Shown here in pieces: positions 18,801-27,171 of a stretch of DNA of 64,000 nt. The stretch is from Meishania sp964351985 (GTDB lineage: Bacteria > Bacteroidota > Bacteroidia > Flavobacteriales > Flavobacteriaceae). The notes beneath the pieces were generated by a model. It saw nothing but the letters and a program-made list of their open reading frames with translations. It was not told where the DNA came from and made no database searches. Position 1 is the first letter of the stretch. Every line of letters starts with the position of its first letter. The position numbers were made by a program, and so were the translations under genes. The stretch spans positions 25,258 through 89,257 of the forward strand of contig CAYGPR010000012.1 in the NCBI GenBank assembly GCA_964351985.1. Reading direction: 5' to 3'.

Positions 18801-19124
18801 ATTTGCTTCAATACCCGCTTTCACCGAGACATCATCAAACGTAAAACTACCTTTATTCAAGTATAGCTTATTGGGCACTTGGTTCCCAGTAAAAAAAACA
18901 TCGGGCAAACTATCATTGTTAAAATCTCCTATGGCAACCCCGCCGCCATTGAATATATATTCTTCGGTAAGTATGTTCGCACTATCGGTTTCGATGATTC
19001 GATTGTTAAAGCTAATACCGGTTTGCTCGCTCGATTGTAAAACAAACAAAGTTTCTGCCTTTTTCTCTGAACATGCCGATACGCAAACCAAGAGAAAGCC
19101 TAACAAAAGTGTATCATATTTCAT
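15804..19124 (-). CDS. VCBS/FG-GAP repeat lipoprotein with ASPIC/UnbV domain
   Basis: This 1106-residue protein has a lipobox (LLVCVSAC, Cys18). Many FG-GAP/VCBS repeats with calcium-binding loops follow, for example DFNNDSLPDVFFTGNQ, DYDKDGDLDLYVLNNE and DVDNDGYRDLLITNG, predicting beta-propellers exposed outside the cell. An ASPIC/UnbV domain lies near residues 535-590 (LGIGTKITVRY...GLGNRDRIKSVEVLWPDGK). A second propeller series fills the C-terminal half. Such proteins are frequent partners of SusC/SusD in marine Bacteroidota and are thought to bind carbohydrate or protein ligands; the ligand here is unknown. It is convergent with the fusion gene and lies downstream of susD beyond a terminator, so it is probably transcribed separately. 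Confidence 0.9.
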   Translation of the reverse strand: MKYDTLLLGFLLVCVSACSEKKAETLFVLQSSEQTGISFNNRIIETDSANILTEEYIFNGGGVAIGDFNNDSLPDVFFTGNQVPNKLYLNKGSFTFDDVSVKAGIEANDRWNTGVTVVDIDHNGLLDIYVCSAREESLEKRENLLFVNQGIDGEGVPIFKEMARKYGIAEQGNSMGATFFDYDKDGDLDLYVLNNEQVHVLPTNYRKKVTDGSAVSNDRLYRNNGDSSFTDVTLEAGITIEGFGLGVVISDLNYDSWPDIYVTNDYLTNDLLYINNGDGTFSNNIEGRIKHQGKFAMGSDIADFNNDGYLDIITLDMLGETNHRMKTTIMGHNYISYVLNKRWDYQPQYMRNMLQLGNGTDVPFSEIGLLSGISKTDWSWSPLFVDVDNDGYRDLLITNGFPRDITDMDFSDFNLTVSQFLSPAKILDSIPVIKIPNYAYKNKGDLTFEDIGETWGLNIPSFSNGAAFVDFDNDGDMDYVVNNINDEAFIFENHTDQVLEGGRYLKMEVKGASENPLGIGTKITVRYDDGMQYYEHYLTRGYMSSVAQTVHFGLGNRDRIKSVEVLWPDGKFEKIENVKTNSTISLNHKNAVTKDIAQLSFPFVPKNETSHFLEASQALEIKYKHFEQDVVDYNVQRVLPHKLTQNGPCVINGDVNGDGFEDFIIGSSRGYSPMLFQQKSDGTFETSALFSEKGNMEYEEESMALFDLENDGDLDLYLVSGSNEYNAESEYYQDRLLINDGKGNFSIATDGIPVVSASGSIVVAADYDKDGFTDLFVGGRTPIGKYPMPENSFLLRNNNGTLEDVTEQQVPELRKVGMVTDAIWTDVDNDDLLDLIVVGELMPITVFKNDKNSFQKMANTGLEDYLGWWESIDSADFDNDGDQDFIVGNMGRNNFYQPSAERPVTVFAKDFDANGSIDPVSFAYLKNTEGVYQSVPINFWGDLSKQSPLFREKFNLYKDFAKATRETLLNEEELQGITELTGNYDRSIYAENLGNGSFNISELPLKAQIAPVNDIAILDVDNDTDLDVLLIGNDHGNETFIGQYDASNGLLLKGNGKGSFEAVDTDKSGFLAPGDAKSITKVQSMLGKELYLITQNRDSLLVYEKE

Positions 19125-19256
19125 TTCGATAGGATTATATCCGGATTATTAATTAATCTGCTAATCTACAAATATTAATGCGCTTACTATTCATTTTAAC
19201 AGCTGGAACATTATTCGATTTACAATTTCAATACTTACTTTTCAAAGAATCATCAT

Positions 19257-19286
19257 AAAAAAAGCGACCGAGAAAAACCCGGTCGC
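19257..19286 (-). terminator. Intrinsic terminator after susD
   Basis: A 7-base GC-rich stem (GCGACCG at 19264-19270 with CGGTCGC at 19280-19286) has, on the minus strand, a run of T residues directly after it. It lies 28 bases beyond the susD stop and closes the susC-susD unit. Confidence 0.85.
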
Positions 19287-19313
19287 TGTTCAAATCTATA
19301 ATTTATAAAATAA

Positions 19314-21065
19314 TTAGTAGGCTGGATCCTGAGTCAAAGTAGGAACACCGTCTACCGCAGATCTATCGATTGCTTCCAAAGGTATTGGAAAATATTCATG
19401 CTTGCCAGCGGTAAAACTCTTTCCGGCCATGTAGCTTCTATGTTGTGATTCACTTGCTATATAGGCAGTTAATACCTCGGCAGAAATACCCCATCGCTGT
19501 AAGTCAAACAAACGGTGGCCTTCTAAAGCAAACTCCAAACGCGTCTCGAAACGAACCGCTTTTCTTGCCGTAGCCTGATCGGTCCAAGGGGTATTATATT
19601 GTGAAATTTCATAATTCGCAGCTGGTGTACCCTCCAAAACCGTGAAATCATTACGCTCCGCACCTTGCGTCGCTGCGGACACCCAGCTGTCAGGATTCGA
19701 TGCTCTTGCACGAATTAGATTTACAAGTTCCCTTGCACGATCCAAATCGCCTAATTCCACTTCTGCTTCGGCCAACCATAGATAAATCATACCTAATCGC
19801 ATGATCCTATAGTTATTGGCCGATAGGTTTTGCCAACCACCTTGGCCAAAGGCCTCAGGCTCCGCCATATGCTTCATGGAGAAGAAAGGACCGGCATAAT
19901 TTAAATCACGAACAAAATCGGTCTGATAAATTTTAAACCCTTTAAAAAGAATCCCAGGTCGACCCACCGAGTGATCGATTCTTGGGTCCAAAGTTGATGT
20001 TACGACAGAAGTACCGTCGGCATTGGTATCGGCCGAGACATCTGTTGCGTCAAATGTATCTAATAGCGGTAGGCCATCTACGGTCTGATAGGCATTTACC
20101 AAGTTTTGAGATGCCTGATAAAACCCACAACAACCCCAAGGATCGGTATACGGGTGCGCTAAACCAATTCCTCGGTTCGAGACATCACCTGAAGCACTGT
20201 TGATTGCATATTGTACTTCAAAAATAGATTCCGAATTGTTACGTGTCGCTACCAAAAAGTTATCCTGAAAATTGGGTACCAACGAGAACGGACCGTTGTT
20301 TACGATATCGTCCAAAATAACCTTGGCTTCGCCAAGTTTCGCAAGATCTGCCGTACCATTGGGCCACCCCTGGTACATCTTGGCTTTGGCCAAAAAGGCT
20401 TTAGCTGCCCAGCTTGTAGGTCTTCCCACATCGCCTTGTGTCGCAGGTAAAACAGCCGCAGCCGCTTCAAAGTCGGCTTCAATAAACGGCCATATTTCAC
20501 GATCATTAGGCACCTTCGTACTTTCCAAATCGTTCAACACAAAATTGGTCTCGTCAATATAGGTCGGCATACGCCACATCTTGCGCGCCTCGAAATGAAA
20601 CAAACCTCTTAGAAAACGTGCTTCTGCAATAATCTGTGCACGTCGTGCCTCACTAATATCTTCAACTTCGGCAAGCGTGTTGATCGTATTATTAGCAGCG
20701 GCGACTCCTTTATATAACCCTCTCCACTTGTCACGTATGTGACGGTTGAACGACTGAAAGTCATATTGCTCTATAAAAGACTGTTCCGGTTGATCCCCGG
20801 CATCGGTACCTTTTAAACCGTCATCCGAAGCAATATTGAACACCCAGCTATGAATGTCGTTATGCCATGTTTGGCCCGTAAGACCACCACCGGGTACCAT
20901 ATTGTAGGCCCCAATCAATAGCCCTTCGACACCGTCAGCGGTGGCCACATCGCCCTCACTAAACTGGCCCTGGGGCTGTCTGTCCAAAAACTCATCATTA
21001 CAAGCTGTCCCCAAGAAGAGAAGCAGCGTGCATGAGGTAATAAAAATCCAATTTCTCTTTTTCAT
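19314..21065 (-). CDS. RagB/SusD family nutrient-binding outer membrane lipoprotein
   Basis: The start chosen is the ATG at 21065 (MKKRNWIFITSC); a longer frame begins six codons earlier but would put extra residues ahead of the signal peptide. The lipobox is FLGTAC, followed by NDEFLDRQPQGQFSE, typical of SusD. The protein (583 residues) contains the TPR-like scaffold (RAQIIAEARFLRGLFHFEARKMW; AARKAVRFETRLEFALEGHRLFDLQRWG; HEYFPIPLEAIDRS) seen across the family. SusD proteins sit on the cell surface as the lid of the SusC channel and capture glycans or other large nutrients. The gene follows susC by 25 bases and ends at a terminator. Confidence 0.95.
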   Translation of the reverse strand: MKKRNWIFITSCTLLLFLGTACNDEFLDRQPQGQFSEGDVATADGVEGLLIGAYNMVPGGGLTGQTWHNDIHSWVFNIASDDGLKGTDAGDQPEQSFIEQYDFQSFNRHIRDKWRGLYKGVAAANNTINTLAEVEDISEARRAQIIAEARFLRGLFHFEARKMWRMPTYIDETNFVLNDLESTKVPNDREIWPFIEADFEAAAAVLPATQGDVGRPTSWAAKAFLAKAKMYQGWPNGTADLAKLGEAKVILDDIVNNGPFSLVPNFQDNFLVATRNNSESIFEVQYAINSASGDVSNRGIGLAHPYTDPWGCCGFYQASQNLVNAYQTVDGLPLLDTFDATDVSADTNADGTSVVTSTLDPRIDHSVGRPGILFKGFKIYQTDFVRDLNYAGPFFSMKHMAEPEAFGQGGWQNLSANNYRIMRLGMIYLWLAEAEVELGDLDRARELVNLIRARASNPDSWVSAATQGAERNDFTVLEGTPAANYEISQYNTPWTDQATARKAVRFETRLEFALEGHRLFDLQRWGISAEVLTAYIASESQHRSYMAGKSFTAGKHEYFPIPLEAIDRSAVDGVPTLTQDPAY

Positions 21066-21090
21066 GATATATGTAATTAGCATTTTTAAA

Positions 21091-24000
21091 TTATTTTAAA
21101 GTTACGTTTAATCCCAGGCTGAAGGTACGTGCCACAGGCAAACCTCCACCATCATAACCTAAAGTCTGGTTTCTTCGAGCATCATCGGTATTCGACAATT
21201 GTACTTCAGGGTTTAGACCTGTATACTTCGTAAAGGTAGCCAAATTTTGGGCTTGAAAATAAATCTGGGCGTTGGCGATACCACCAATTGATTCCAATAT
21301 ACTCTCGCCAAAGGAATAGGTCAACTGCACGTTTTTAAGTCGGAAGAAACTGGCATCTTCGATAAAATATGAAGAAGGTCGGCTACTAACGGCATCGTTA
21401 CGGTCCATAATAGGCGTCGTTGCCCCAGGATTCCGTGCTACCCAAGTACTTGGATCCGCATTGAAGTCGGTAGGCTGCCATGCTTCGTATAACGCTCTCT
21501 GTGACTTGTTTCCTTGAAAGGTATTGAAATCAGCAAAATAACGTGTATAGTTGAAAACGTCGTTACCTTGAGAACCATTACCAAAGATATTCAAGGCTAT
21601 ATTCTTATAACTCAAATCGATATTGATACCATAGGTAAAGTCTGGGTGTGGACTACCTATGATGGTACGGTCATCATCATTGATAACGCCATCATTGTTG
21701 ATATCCGCTACGCGGAATTTACCAGGCGCATTATAATCGCCATACGGTGCCCATGCATCGGCTTCGGCCTGAGACTGAAACAGCCCTAAGTTCTGAAACC
21801 CATAAAAAGAGGATATGGGAGAGCCCTCTTGTGTTAACGAAAGGGCGGGTATCCTTCGGCTTTGACCAAAGATTCGAGTATCCTCGCCAACTAATTCGTT
21901 CACCTCGTTCTTATAGTGTGAAATATTACCATTGATACCATAGCTGAAATCACCTATTTTGTCGTTATACCCTAAGGAAATATCAAAACCTTTGTTGGTC
22001 ATTTTACCCACGTTAAAAGAAGGTTCCTCCGCCTGGCCAGCAGTATAAGTAACTGGTACCTGAATCAACATGTCGTCGGTAACACGGCTGTAAATATCAA
22101 ATGCGAAATTCAATTTGTTATCCAACATGACCACATCTAAACCGAAGTTGCCTTGGGTTGTAGTTTCCCACTTGGCATTTGGGTTACCAAAAGCCTGTGT
22201 CGAAAATCCTATAGTAGGTTGACCCGTTGAGCCATCAATAGGATATCCTCCCGTTGTGATATCAGATCGATAGGTTGTAAAGGCATTGTAGTCCCCAATT
22301 TGCTGGTTACCGGTTTGCCCCCATCCATAACGCACCATCAAGTTATTTATCCAATCGACATCCTCCATAAAGTTTTCGTCGGAAACCCTCCAACCTAAAC
22401 TGAAAGCGGGAAAAACCGCACTACGAGCCGCTTGCTGGAACCTAGAAGAAGAATCATTCCGTAAGGTAAGCTGTAACAAGTATTTACCATCATAATCGTA
22501 ATCGATTCTACCGAACTGCGACCACAATGAATAATCCAAGTTCACAAAACCATAATTTCCAGCGGTCGTTTGATCCCCTTGGCTAATATAACTTAGAATA
22601 TTGGTCGTTTCAAATTTGAAGCGTTGTCTTGAGGCTCCGAAACGCTCTTCAAACTGTTGGATGGACTCCACACCTAAATAGGCCTTGAAGTTATGCACGT
22701 CGTTGAACGTTTTGGCATAACTTAACGTATTCGTCCAAGTCCACTGATATTCGTATTGCTCACGAGCATTGGAACTATTGATAAAGTTGCCCTCGACATA
22801 TTCAGGCTGGGGTCGCCCTAGATCACGTTCCCTTTGCACTCGACCATCCAAACCAAAACTGGTACGAATATTCAGATTTGGTATAATTTCGTAGTCAGCA
22901 TAGACATTACCCAATAAACGTAATCGAAAGTTTCGGTCATCTTGATCTCTTGAAAGACGCGCAAAAGGGTTAAAGTTGTTCCCTAAGTTCGCACCTCGAC
23001 TACCGGCGAAATTACCTGCGATATCATAAATTGGCAATAAAGGGTGATGCTTGTAAGAACCTTGAACCGGGCCCTGTTCATCATCATTGTTCACAAAACC
23101 TTTTCGATTGTCAAAAGAGGCCGTAAAATTCTCTCCGATCGTCAAACGATTGTTGATAGCCTTGAATTCCGTATTAGCACGCAGGGAAACCCTGTTATAT
23201 TCGAAGAACTTTATGAACGATTCTTGTTCGAAATAGTTCAAACTAAAAGCATACCGAGCACTTTCGGTAGCACCTGAGGCAGAAATGTTATGACTCATAA
23301 TCGGTGCCGAGCGTGTAATCTCTTCCCACCAATTGGTGTCGGCAGCGCGGGTAATCGCATAAATATTGCCCTCTTCCAAAGCGTAAAGACTTGGATCTGC
23401 GGCAGGATCGCCTTCAAAGGCACCACTAGGAAATACGAAATCAGGTAGGATCACATCAGTAGGGCCAAACGTATATTGGCCATGGCTAGGCGCTACTCCG
23501 GCATATATATCCGCCAAATATAAGTACCTACCTAAATCTACAGCATTCAATGCTTCTACATCCTTCTCCGCACTTTGAGTTCCAAAGAAGGTATTATAGG
23601 TAATGTTCGGTTTCCCTAACTTACCCTTTTTTGTCGTAATAATGATAACCCCGTTTGCGGCACGTGAACCATAGATAGAGGCAGCCGAGGCATCTTTCAA
23701 TACTTGTAGTGATTCAATATCGTTAGGGTTAAAGTTCCCTTGTGATTGTGATGGCACTCCGTCAATAATGTAGAGCGGGTCGTTATTACCCAAGGTACCG
23801 AAACCACGAATACGTACCGTGGCCTCTCCACCAGGTCTCGCATCGTTGACAATGTTCACACCGGCTGCCCTACCCTGTAATTGCTGGGAAAATGTCGTGG
23901 CAGGCACTGCCAATAACTCTTCGGTATCGACGACCGTTACGGCACCTGTCAAATCTTTCTTAGCCTGACTACCGTAACCCGTTACAACGACCTCATCCAA

Positions 24001-24300
24001 TTTACTGGCATCTTCGATCATCGTTACATCGATAGTCGTCTGCCCATCGACCGCAATTTCTTGCGTACTATAACCGATATAACTGAAAACCAAAGTGGCA
24101 CCCTCTTCTACATCGATGGAATAGTTGCCATCAAAATCGGTCTGTGTACCGTTCGTCGTTCCTTTAACAAGGATAGTAGCCCCCGGCAAAGGACCCGTTT
24201 CGTCACTGACCGTACCGGTCACTATTGTTTGTGCGCCTACAAATGCGAAACAGAAAAGTGTTCCCAAAAGAAGCATACTTCTTAAAAGCGTAATCTTCAT
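21091..24300 (-). CDS. SusC/RagA family TonB-linked outer membrane transporter
   Basis: The 1069-residue protein has a signal peptide (cleaved near FVGAQ), then a carboxypeptidase regulatory-like domain (TGTVSDETGPLPGATILVKGTTNGTQ, residues 25-100). A TonB-box-like LDEVVVTGYG and the plug domain follow (VRIRGFGTLGNNDPLYIIDGVPSQ; SIYGSRAANGVIIITTKKG), then the long beta-barrel ending in aromatic/hydrophobic alternation (FSLGLNVTLK). It forms the energy-dependent import channel together with SusD encoded downstream. No SusR-like, hybrid two-component or ECF/anti-sigma regulator gene lies beside it, so its control cannot be read from the neighbourhood. Confidence 0.96.
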   Translation of the reverse strand: MKITLLRSMLLLGTLFCFAFVGAQTIVTGTVSDETGPLPGATILVKGTTNGTQTDFDGNYSIDVEEGATLVFSYIGYSTQEIAVDGQTTIDVTMIEDASKLDEVVVTGYGSQAKKDLTGAVTVVDTEELLAVPATTFSQQLQGRAAGVNIVNDARPGGEATVRIRGFGTLGNNDPLYIIDGVPSQSQGNFNPNDIESLQVLKDASAASIYGSRAANGVIIITTKKGKLGKPNITYNTFFGTQSAEKDVEALNAVDLGRYLYLADIYAGVAPSHGQYTFGPTDVILPDFVFPSGAFEGDPAADPSLYALEEGNIYAITRAADTNWWEEITRSAPIMSHNISASGATESARYAFSLNYFEQESFIKFFEYNRVSLRANTEFKAINNRLTIGENFTASFDNRKGFVNNDDEQGPVQGSYKHHPLLPIYDIAGNFAGSRGANLGNNFNPFARLSRDQDDRNFRLRLLGNVYADYEIIPNLNIRTSFGLDGRVQRERDLGRPQPEYVEGNFINSSNAREQYEYQWTWTNTLSYAKTFNDVHNFKAYLGVESIQQFEERFGASRQRFKFETTNILSYISQGDQTTAGNYGFVNLDYSLWSQFGRIDYDYDGKYLLQLTLRNDSSSRFQQAARSAVFPAFSLGWRVSDENFMEDVDWINNLMVRYGWGQTGNQQIGDYNAFTTYRSDITTGGYPIDGSTGQPTIGFSTQAFGNPNAKWETTTQGNFGLDVVMLDNKLNFAFDIYSRVTDDMLIQVPVTYTAGQAEEPSFNVGKMTNKGFDISLGYNDKIGDFSYGINGNISHYKNEVNELVGEDTRIFGQSRRIPALSLTQEGSPISSFYGFQNLGLFQSQAEADAWAPYGDYNAPGKFRVADINNDGVINDDDRTIIGSPHPDFTYGINIDLSYKNIALNIFGNGSQGNDVFNYTRYFADFNTFQGNKSQRALYEAWQPTDFNADPSTWVARNPGATTPIMDRNDAVSSRPSSYFIEDASFFRLKNVQLTYSFGESILESIGGIANAQIYFQAQNLATFTKYTGLNPEVQLSNTDDARRNQTLGYDGGGLPVARTFSLGLNVTLK

Positions 24301-24896
24301 AGATAGTTGATTTTGAGTTAGTTAATTTTGATTAATAATGTATTTAATGATATAAAAGTTAATTAGTTCAGGTCATTTAATATGTTCTGCTTAACAAGGT
24401 ATAATGCCTTAGTGATTTTTAATTAATTGTTAAAGATAAGCGAATATATTTTCTTAAATGAAAGTTAAAGGTAAAAATATATTTCATTTACACAATAGCG
24501 CAATATCCTTAAATCGTAGTGTTTTGTTGGTTTTCGTTGTGATTATGGTGTAGGAATTTTTGTTAATTTTAATATAATTTATTGAAATGCAGTAGTTTAT
24601 ATGACCCATCTATCAAACACATTACACTTAAAAAAATAACAATATCACTAGGTTTTTTCTGGCATCCATTTAAAATATCACATAATAGAATGATTTCTTC
24701 ACATATAACACGATTTAAAATAATACAATTGGATAGAATAATCCATGCAGGATAAAAACAAACCCAATAGTGTTTCACTATTGAGTACTACGATGTCGGC
24801 CAAATCGCTAAGAAGGCTGGAAAAAGTAGCTTGCCATCAACGACCTATTTATTGAACTGATTTAAACTTGTTGTACCGTTCTCATTATATAGAATA
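24301..24896. other. AT-rich spacer upstream of susC
   Basis: About 600 bases without a convincing gene separate susC from the cytochrome gene on the same strand. The part nearest susC is very AT-rich and should hold its promoter; no strong TAnnTTTG match with a spaced TTG was found on the minus strand. A 69-codon minus-strand frame (24569-24778) has codon use and sequence unlike a real protein. Nothing else identifiable is present. Confidence 0.4.
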
Positions 24897-26135
24897 TCAC
24901 TCATAGATTCCAATCAAATGCGTTCTAATATAAACAGGTACGGTAGTACTATCCTTATCCAATTGCAGCTGCATCGTTGTAGAAGGAGACAAAGGCATGT
25001 GGCATGCAATGCAATCATTCGTCAAGGTGTTGTTCGCCATTTGACTATCCTTGGAGCATCCTTTGCTGAGAGAGTCATGACATTGCATACATTTTTGATT
25101 GAACATGCTATTGCCACGCTCTTTATTATGGGGATTGTGGCAGGTCATACAATCCATACTTTCGGACTTGATAAAACACGCGCTGCTGGTCAAGAGCCCG
25201 TATTGGTTGCCATGTACATCTAATTTTTCTTTCGGCTTGCCCGAGGTAAAACTTGTGGCGTAATCATCCAAAACTTCTCCAGGTAGAAAGGAAAATACAT
25301 TATCCTTTCGTTTCCGATTACGAAGGCCCGAGTGACATTGGGCACATACATCTAATCGTTGCTGTCTAGACAACTCGGAGATTTTAGCCATATTCAGCGT
25401 CTGAACCGTATCAGGGTTGGTTCTTTGTGCGATAACATGTTTCTCGGCCGGCCCATGACACCGTTCACAATCGATACCCAAGACCATCTCATTTCTGTAG
25501 TACTGATTACTTGCGCCGGAAGGGTCATGGTTTTTCGCCGTTGTTGTATGACATTTGATACAGGCATCGGAAACCGGGCGTTTGAAATAGGTCAAGGGAA
25601 AACCCGGTCCGTTCATCCAGCTATCGATGGGCGTATAGTAAGAGGCTTGCAGTTGGTACAGTCGGTCATCATCCCAAGTCAAATACGATTGTCCCTTTAC
25701 CCCTGAGCCTATGACGATGTCGATTTTAGAGGTGATGTCATCTTGTTGCGTGAATTTGAAATCCATATGCTGGTAAAATTTGCCATCCTCGGCAATCAAG
25801 GTTATTTTTGAATCATTGATATCAAAGGAATTTGCCCCAGTTTCAAAACTCCCTTTGATAGTTTCGGCACTCGCCTGGGCAGAAGTCTTGTAATGGGCGG
25901 TATTCAAATGGGTGGCATAGATGTCGGTATGGCATTCCATACAGGTTTCTGATCCTACATAATTTTCTCCATTAACGTGCGTCGCTAAAACCTTAGGGGT
26001 GAAATAGTCCGATTCCGTTGTTCGATTTTTACAATGCCAAACAAAAGATGCCAATGCTATTGCGACTATGAAAAGAATTATATTTCGGATACCTTTTTTT
26101 TTCAAAATCAAGGTGTTTGCTTTAGATAGATTCAA
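24897..26135 (-). CDS. Seven-heme c-type cytochrome
   Basis: The 412-residue protein has an N-terminal hydrophobic anchor (IILFIVAIALASFVWHC), then seven CxxCH heme motifs: CMECH (residues 65-69), CIKCH, CERCH, CAQCH, CMTCH, CMQCH and CIACH. It belongs to the multiheme cytochrome families with cytochrome c554/NrfA-like packing (for example DCERCHGPAEKHV and DCMTCHNPHNKERGNSMFNQKCMQCHDS). Such proteins are periplasmic or outer-membrane electron carriers. Whether the cysteine at residue 35 is lipidated is uncertain. No cytochrome maturation or nitrite/tetrathionate reductase gene is adjacent, so the electron donor and acceptor are unknown. Confidence 0.92.
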   Translation of the reverse strand: MNLSKANTLILKKKGIRNIILFIVAIALASFVWHCKNRTTESDYFTPKVLATHVNGENYVGSETCMECHTDIYATHLNTAHYKTSAQASAETIKGSFETGANSFDINDSKITLIAEDGKFYQHMDFKFTQQDDITSKIDIVIGSGVKGQSYLTWDDDRLYQLQASYYTPIDSWMNGPGFPLTYFKRPVSDACIKCHTTTAKNHDPSGASNQYYRNEMVLGIDCERCHGPAEKHVIAQRTNPDTVQTLNMAKISELSRQQRLDVCAQCHSGLRNRKRKDNVFSFLPGEVLDDYATSFTSGKPKEKLDVHGNQYGLLTSSACFIKSESMDCMTCHNPHNKERGNSMFNQKCMQCHDSLSKGCSKDSQMANNTLTNDCIACHMPLSPSTTMQLQLDKDSTTVPVYIRTHLIGIYE

Positions 26136-26278
26136 AGTTAGGTTTTATATAGTTTCCGTTCAAAGATTGAGCAAGTAGTATTCTAAGAATCCTTCTATTC
26201 TGTCAGTTTTTTTTTAAAAAAACTTTTAAACCCGATGAATATAAATTTTATATCTTTAATAAAAACTTAAACTTCTTT

Positions 26279-26938
26279 ATGCGACTTTCATTAAACTTTG
26301 TTGTCCTTTTACTATGCTCATATTCTCTTTTAGGTCAAAAGACCGAATCAAAAATCACTTGGGTAAACGGAACGGTTTTAGATGCCAATCGGGCACCCGT
26401 AAAAAAAGCGGTTATTTATTTGGATTCGGTGGAGACCAAAATCAAAACTGACAAAAAAGGGGAATTTAAGATAGGCCTGAAGCCGGGCAACGAACTCATA
26501 TCGGCTTATTCATGGAAACATGGAATCCATACGGTTGTCTATGACAAAAATAAGGATGTACTGATTGTTTTTCCCGAAATCGGAGACGTTGTTCCTCAAG
26601 ATAAATTGGTGGAGATGGGTTTCAAGACAAGGAAAAAAACGAGGAAGAAAAAAGAACCAAAAGACTACAGCAAATACTTGGATATGTATCAGCTAATCGG
26701 GGCCGAAGTGCCAGGAGCACAAGTTAGCGGTACGACTATTCGTTTGCGCGGAAATGCCATAAACTCGGTGAACTCTGGCCAAGAACCACTTTTGATAGTC
26801 GATGGCACCGTGGTGGGTTCGCTGGAATATATTCTACCTAGGGAAGTTGCTTCCGTACGTGTTATTCGTGATGAAAACGCTTCGATCTATGGAGCTCGTG
26901 GCGCTAATGGCGTAATTGTAATAAAAATGAAAAATTAA
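26279..26938 (+). CDS. TonB-dependent receptor plug-domain protein without a barrel
   Basis: The 219-residue protein has a signal peptide (VVLLLCSYSLLGQ) and a carboxypeptidase regulatory-like domain (WVNGTVLDANRAPVKKAVIYLDS). A basic linker (KTRKKTRKKKEPKDYSKYLD) leads to a plug domain with GTTIRLRGNAINSVNSGQEPLLIVDGTVVGS and ENASIYGARGANGVIVIKMKN, where it ends. The terminal KMKN followed by a stop marks a complete plug, and no beta-barrel sequence follows before the terminator. It could be a free-standing periplasmic plug that binds a ligand or an empty channel; similar short proteins are known in Bacteroidota and lack a defined role. A -7-like TATCTTTA lies at 26251-26258. Confidence 0.85.
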   Translation: MRLSLNFVVLLLCSYSLLGQKTESKITWVNGTVLDANRAPVKKAVIYLDSVETKIKTDKKGEFKIGLKPGNELISAYSWKHGIHTVVYDKNKDVLIVFPEIGDVVPQDKLVEMGFKTRKKTRKKKEPKDYSKYLDMYQLIGAEVPGAQVSGTTIRLRGNAINSVNSGQEPLLIVDGTVVGSLEYILPREVASVRVIRDENASIYGARGANGVIVIKMKN

Positions 26939-27025
26939 AAAGTCAGTAGTACGAGTTTTCCTTTGAATCGGGCTTTGTTTAATGTCCTTCCCGAAGATAA
27001 TATTCCCATTAAGACGGTAGAAAAC

Positions 27026-27063
27026 AAAAAAAATCCGACCACTTTCGTGATCGGATTTTTTTT
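27026..27063. terminator. Bidirectional intrinsic terminator
   Basis: A stem AAATCCGA(27031-27038)...TCGGATTT with A-tract on one side and T-tract on the other lies between the convergent plug-domain gene (plus) and the cadherin-like lipoprotein gene (minus). It can serve both. Confidence 0.85.
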
Positions 27064-27171
27064 GGGGTTGACAGCATATCACATAACGTTACTAAAAAGT
27101 GATTTCGCTATTTGCATTTTGCTATACAAATCAAATTCCCATAAGGTTACTTGGCAAAAAAAGTTATTGTC

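Noticed and set aside
24744..24860. A short frame upstream of the cytochrome gene (reading EYYDVGQIAKKAGKSS in one frame)
   Set aside because: Looks protein-like for about 25 residues but has stops on both sides, no start, and no recognisable parent. Could be a relic but cannot be supported.
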